From contig JASHWN010000562.1 in the NCBI GenBank assembly GCA_030044035.1, forward strand, positions 1 to 7,370: a stretch of DNA of 7,370 nt. The letters run 5' to 3'. The translations under genes were made by a program, and so were the position numbers. The stretch is from Xanthobacteraceae bacterium. Its GTDB lineage: Bacteria; Pseudomonadota; Alphaproteobacteria; Rhizobiales; Xanthobacteraceae. Below the pieces are notes generated by a model. It saw only the letters and a program-made list of their open reading frames with translations. It did not search any database and was not told the DNA's origin. Shown here one piece after another: positions 5,659 through 7,370 of this stretch; position 1 is the stretch's first letter; every line of letters begins with the position of its first letter.

Positions 5659-7370
5659 GGCGTTACCGGGCACGCCGCGCGCCAGCACGCGGCTCAGCCG
5701 GTCGGCAAACTGCCGCGGTTCGGTTGGGCGGTCGCCGTCGAGCAGGTGCGCCTCCTCGAACAACAAATGCGCGGCGTCCTCCTTGAAGGCGCGGTCGCTT
5801 TCGGCAAGCCCGGCGAGCGCCACGATCAGCTCATGACGCGGATTGACTTCGAGGATCGGCTTGGCCGCCGACGGCAGCCGGCCCGCGCTCGCCAATATTC
5901 TTTCCAGCGCCCGGTCGGGTCCGCCTTCGGGTGCCACCAGACAGACCGCGCTGTCGGTCAGTCGGTCCGAGATGCGCACGTCCGACACCGCGTCGCCGAG
6001 AGTTGATTTCAAAAAGGCGATAAAGATTTTGACCGCGGGCGCGGCTTCGGTCTGCGCCTCCTCCTTGGCGTCGCCGCCGCCAATGGCGGCGAGATCCGCG
6101 GCCCCTTGCGTCACCGATTTGAACGGCTTGCCGTCGAACGAGACGCCCGGCATGACCCAGAACGAGTCGACCGGATCGGGCAGCAGGAGGACCTCGACGC
6201 CGCGGGCGCGAAAACCTTCAAGATGCGGCGAGGATTTGAGCCGCTCCAGATCGTCGCCGGCCAGATAATAGATCGCCGTCTGGTTCGGCTTCATCGCGGC
6301 GACATAGTCCTTGAGGCTGCGCCACGGCGAAGCATCCGTTGCGGCGGTGGTTTTGAAACGCGCCAGCGCCAGCAAGGCGTCGCGGCGCTCGAAATCCTCG
6401 TAGATGCCTTCCTTCAACACCGCGCCAAACGTTTCCCAGATTTTCTGGAAAGCCACCGGCTCCTTGTCGGCAAGGCGTTCGAGCTCGGAGAGGACGCGGT
6501 GGGTGGCGCCCTTGCGGATCGCGGCGAGCAGCGGACTCTCCTGGATCTTTTCGCGCGATACGTTGAGCGGCAGATCGGCGCTGTCGACCAGGCCGCGGAC
6601 GAAGCGCAAATAGCGCGGCAGGATGTCGGCATCGTCGGTGATGAACACGCGCTTGACGTAGAGCTTGATGCGGCCTTTGCGGTCGGGATCGAACAAATCG
6701 AACGGCCGCGAGCCGGGCACGAAGAACAGCGTCGTGTAGTCCTGGCGGCCCTCGGCGCGGAAATGCACGGTGAGCGCCGGATCGTCGAACTGGCCGGCGA
6801 TGCTGCGGTAGAAATCGGTGTAATCGCCGGGCGTGATTTCGGACTTCGGCTTGGCCCACAGCGCGGCGCCGTCGCTGATCTCGGCCGGCTCGGCACCGGG
6901 CTTGTCGATGAGCGCAATCGGCACCGGCACGTGTCCGGATTGCGCCTTCACCAGCCGTTCGAGCGTGAACCGTTCGGTATAAGATTTGGCGTCTTCTTTC
7001 AGGTGCAGAGTGACGCGCGTGCCGCGACGCATCGCGTCGGCCGGCAGTGCGGTGACGGAGAACGTGCCCTGGCCGTCCGACGACCACAGCCAAGTCGCGT
7101 CGCTGCCGGCGCGGCGCGAAATCACGTCGACGCGGTCGGCGACCATGAAAGCCGAATAAAAGCCGACGCCGAACCGGCCGATCAGCGCGTTGTCTTCGGC
7201 GTCACTATCCGCCGCATCCGCCGCCGCGATCCGGTCGATGAACGCCTTGGTGCCCGAGCGCGCGATGGTGCCGAGCGCCTCCACCATTTCGTCGCGCGAC
7301 ATGCCGATGCCGTTGTCCTCGACGGCGAGCGTGCGCTTCTCGCCATCGGCGGCAAGCGTGATGCGCGGCT
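5641..7370 (-). CDS. htpG: Molecular chaperone HtpG (bacterial Hsp90), 5'-partial
   Basis: ATP-dependent cytosolic chaperone that works as a clamp-like dimer on late folding intermediates, usually with DnaK. The frame is open to the right edge; 575 residues are visible and about 55-65 N-terminal residues are missing, judged from a usual length near 620-640. The GHKL ATPase domain shows DNGIGMSRDE (reverse complement of about 7320-7291), LGTIARSGTK (ATP lid start), GRFGVGFYSAF and GTRVTLHL. The middle domain carries DLPLNVSREKIQ, whose arginine (codon 6555-6553) is the conserved residue that contacts ATP during hydrolysis. The C-terminal dimerisation region ends at a TAG stop at 5641-5643. An Ala/Asp-rich stretch before LIGRFGVGF is a few residues longer than I recall for E. 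coli HtpG and is probably a lineage variation. The gene converges with tctA and appears functionally unrelated to it; its promoter is outside. Confidence 0.96.
   Translation of the reverse strand, partial: PRITLAADGEKRTLAVEDNGIGMSRDEMVEALGTIARSGTKAFIDRIAAADAADSDAEDNALIGRFGVGFYSAFMVADRVDVISRRAGSDATWLWSSDGQGTFSVTALPADAMRRGTRVTLHLKEDAKSYTERFTLERLVKAQSGHVPVPIALIDKPGAEPAEISDGAALWAKPKSEITPGDYTDFYRSIAGQFDDPALTVHFRAEGRQDYTTLFFVPGSRPFDLFDPDRKGRIKLYVKRVFITDDADILPRYLRFVRGLVDSADLPLNVSREKIQESPLLAAIRKGATHRVLSELERLADKEPVAFQKIWETFGAVLKEGIYEDFERRDALLALARFKTTAATDASPWRSLKDYVAAMKPNQTAIYYLAGDDLERLKSSPHLEGFRARGVEVLLLPDPVDSFWVMPGVSFDGKPFKSVTQGAADLAAIGGGDAKEEAQTEAAPAVKIFIAFLKSTLGDAVSDVRISDRLTDSAVCLVAPEGGPDRALERILASAGRLPSAAKPILEVNPRHELIVALAGLAESDRAFKEDAAHLLFEEAHLLDGDRPTEPRQFADRLSRVLARGVPGNAAAGTA

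Noticed and set aside
4090..6006. A 638-codon open frame on the plus strand overlapping tctA and running into htpG
   Set aside because: It is a shadow frame of GC-rich codons: Arg/Ala/Asp-rich, no domain, and it overlaps the clearly recognisable TctA throughout.
7190..7245. Ala/Asp-rich stretch in the HtpG ATPase domain, slightly longer than in E. coli
   Set aside because: It lies in a variable loop before the FGVGFYSAF motif; length variation here is probably ordinary for the lineage.

Overview
The window is GC-rich (I estimate 60-65% G+C from reading, not from a count). It looks like chromosomal DNA of an alphaproteobacterium, most likely a member of the Hyphomicrobiales (the Bradyrhizobium/Rhodopseudomonas/Xanthobacteraceae side). 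The assignment rests on the style of DnaE2, SRAP, TctAB and HtpG, the codon bias, and a GC-rich palindromic repeat of a type common in that group. No phage, plasmid, transposase, CRISPR, rRNA or tRNA signal is visible.

Layout, left to right. (1) Positions 2-2512 (+) hold the last 836 codons of dnaE2 (imuC), the error-prone C-family DNA polymerase of the SOS mutasome; its N-terminal PHP part lies outside the window. (2) After 34 bases comes an SRAP (YedK/HMCES-like) abasic-site crosslinking protein, 2547-3236 (+), probably in the same operon. Together they form a DNA-damage module. The upstream partners expected from other genomes (imuA, imuB) would lie left of the window. (3) Positions 3237-3533 are a non-coding gap with weak hairpins and one neat inverted repeat just before the next gene. 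(4) tctB (3534-4028) and tctA (4025-5611), both (+), overlap by 4 bases and encode the two membrane subunits of a tripartite tricarboxylate-type transporter; no substrate-binding protein gene is present. (5) htpG (bacterial Hsp90) runs on the minus strand from the right edge to 5641, convergent with tctA and separated by only 29 bases.

The most noteworthy feature is inside dnaE2. A 90-base imperfect inverted repeat at 1580-1669, made of two 39-base head-to-head arms that are each themselves hairpins, is inserted in frame. It adds a 30-residue Pro/Ser/Gly-rich segment at a probable surface turn of the polymerase, in the manner of the Rickettsia palindromic elements. The rest of the window is well-known housekeeping or accessory biology. 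I found no convincing evidence of a wholly new multi-gene system.
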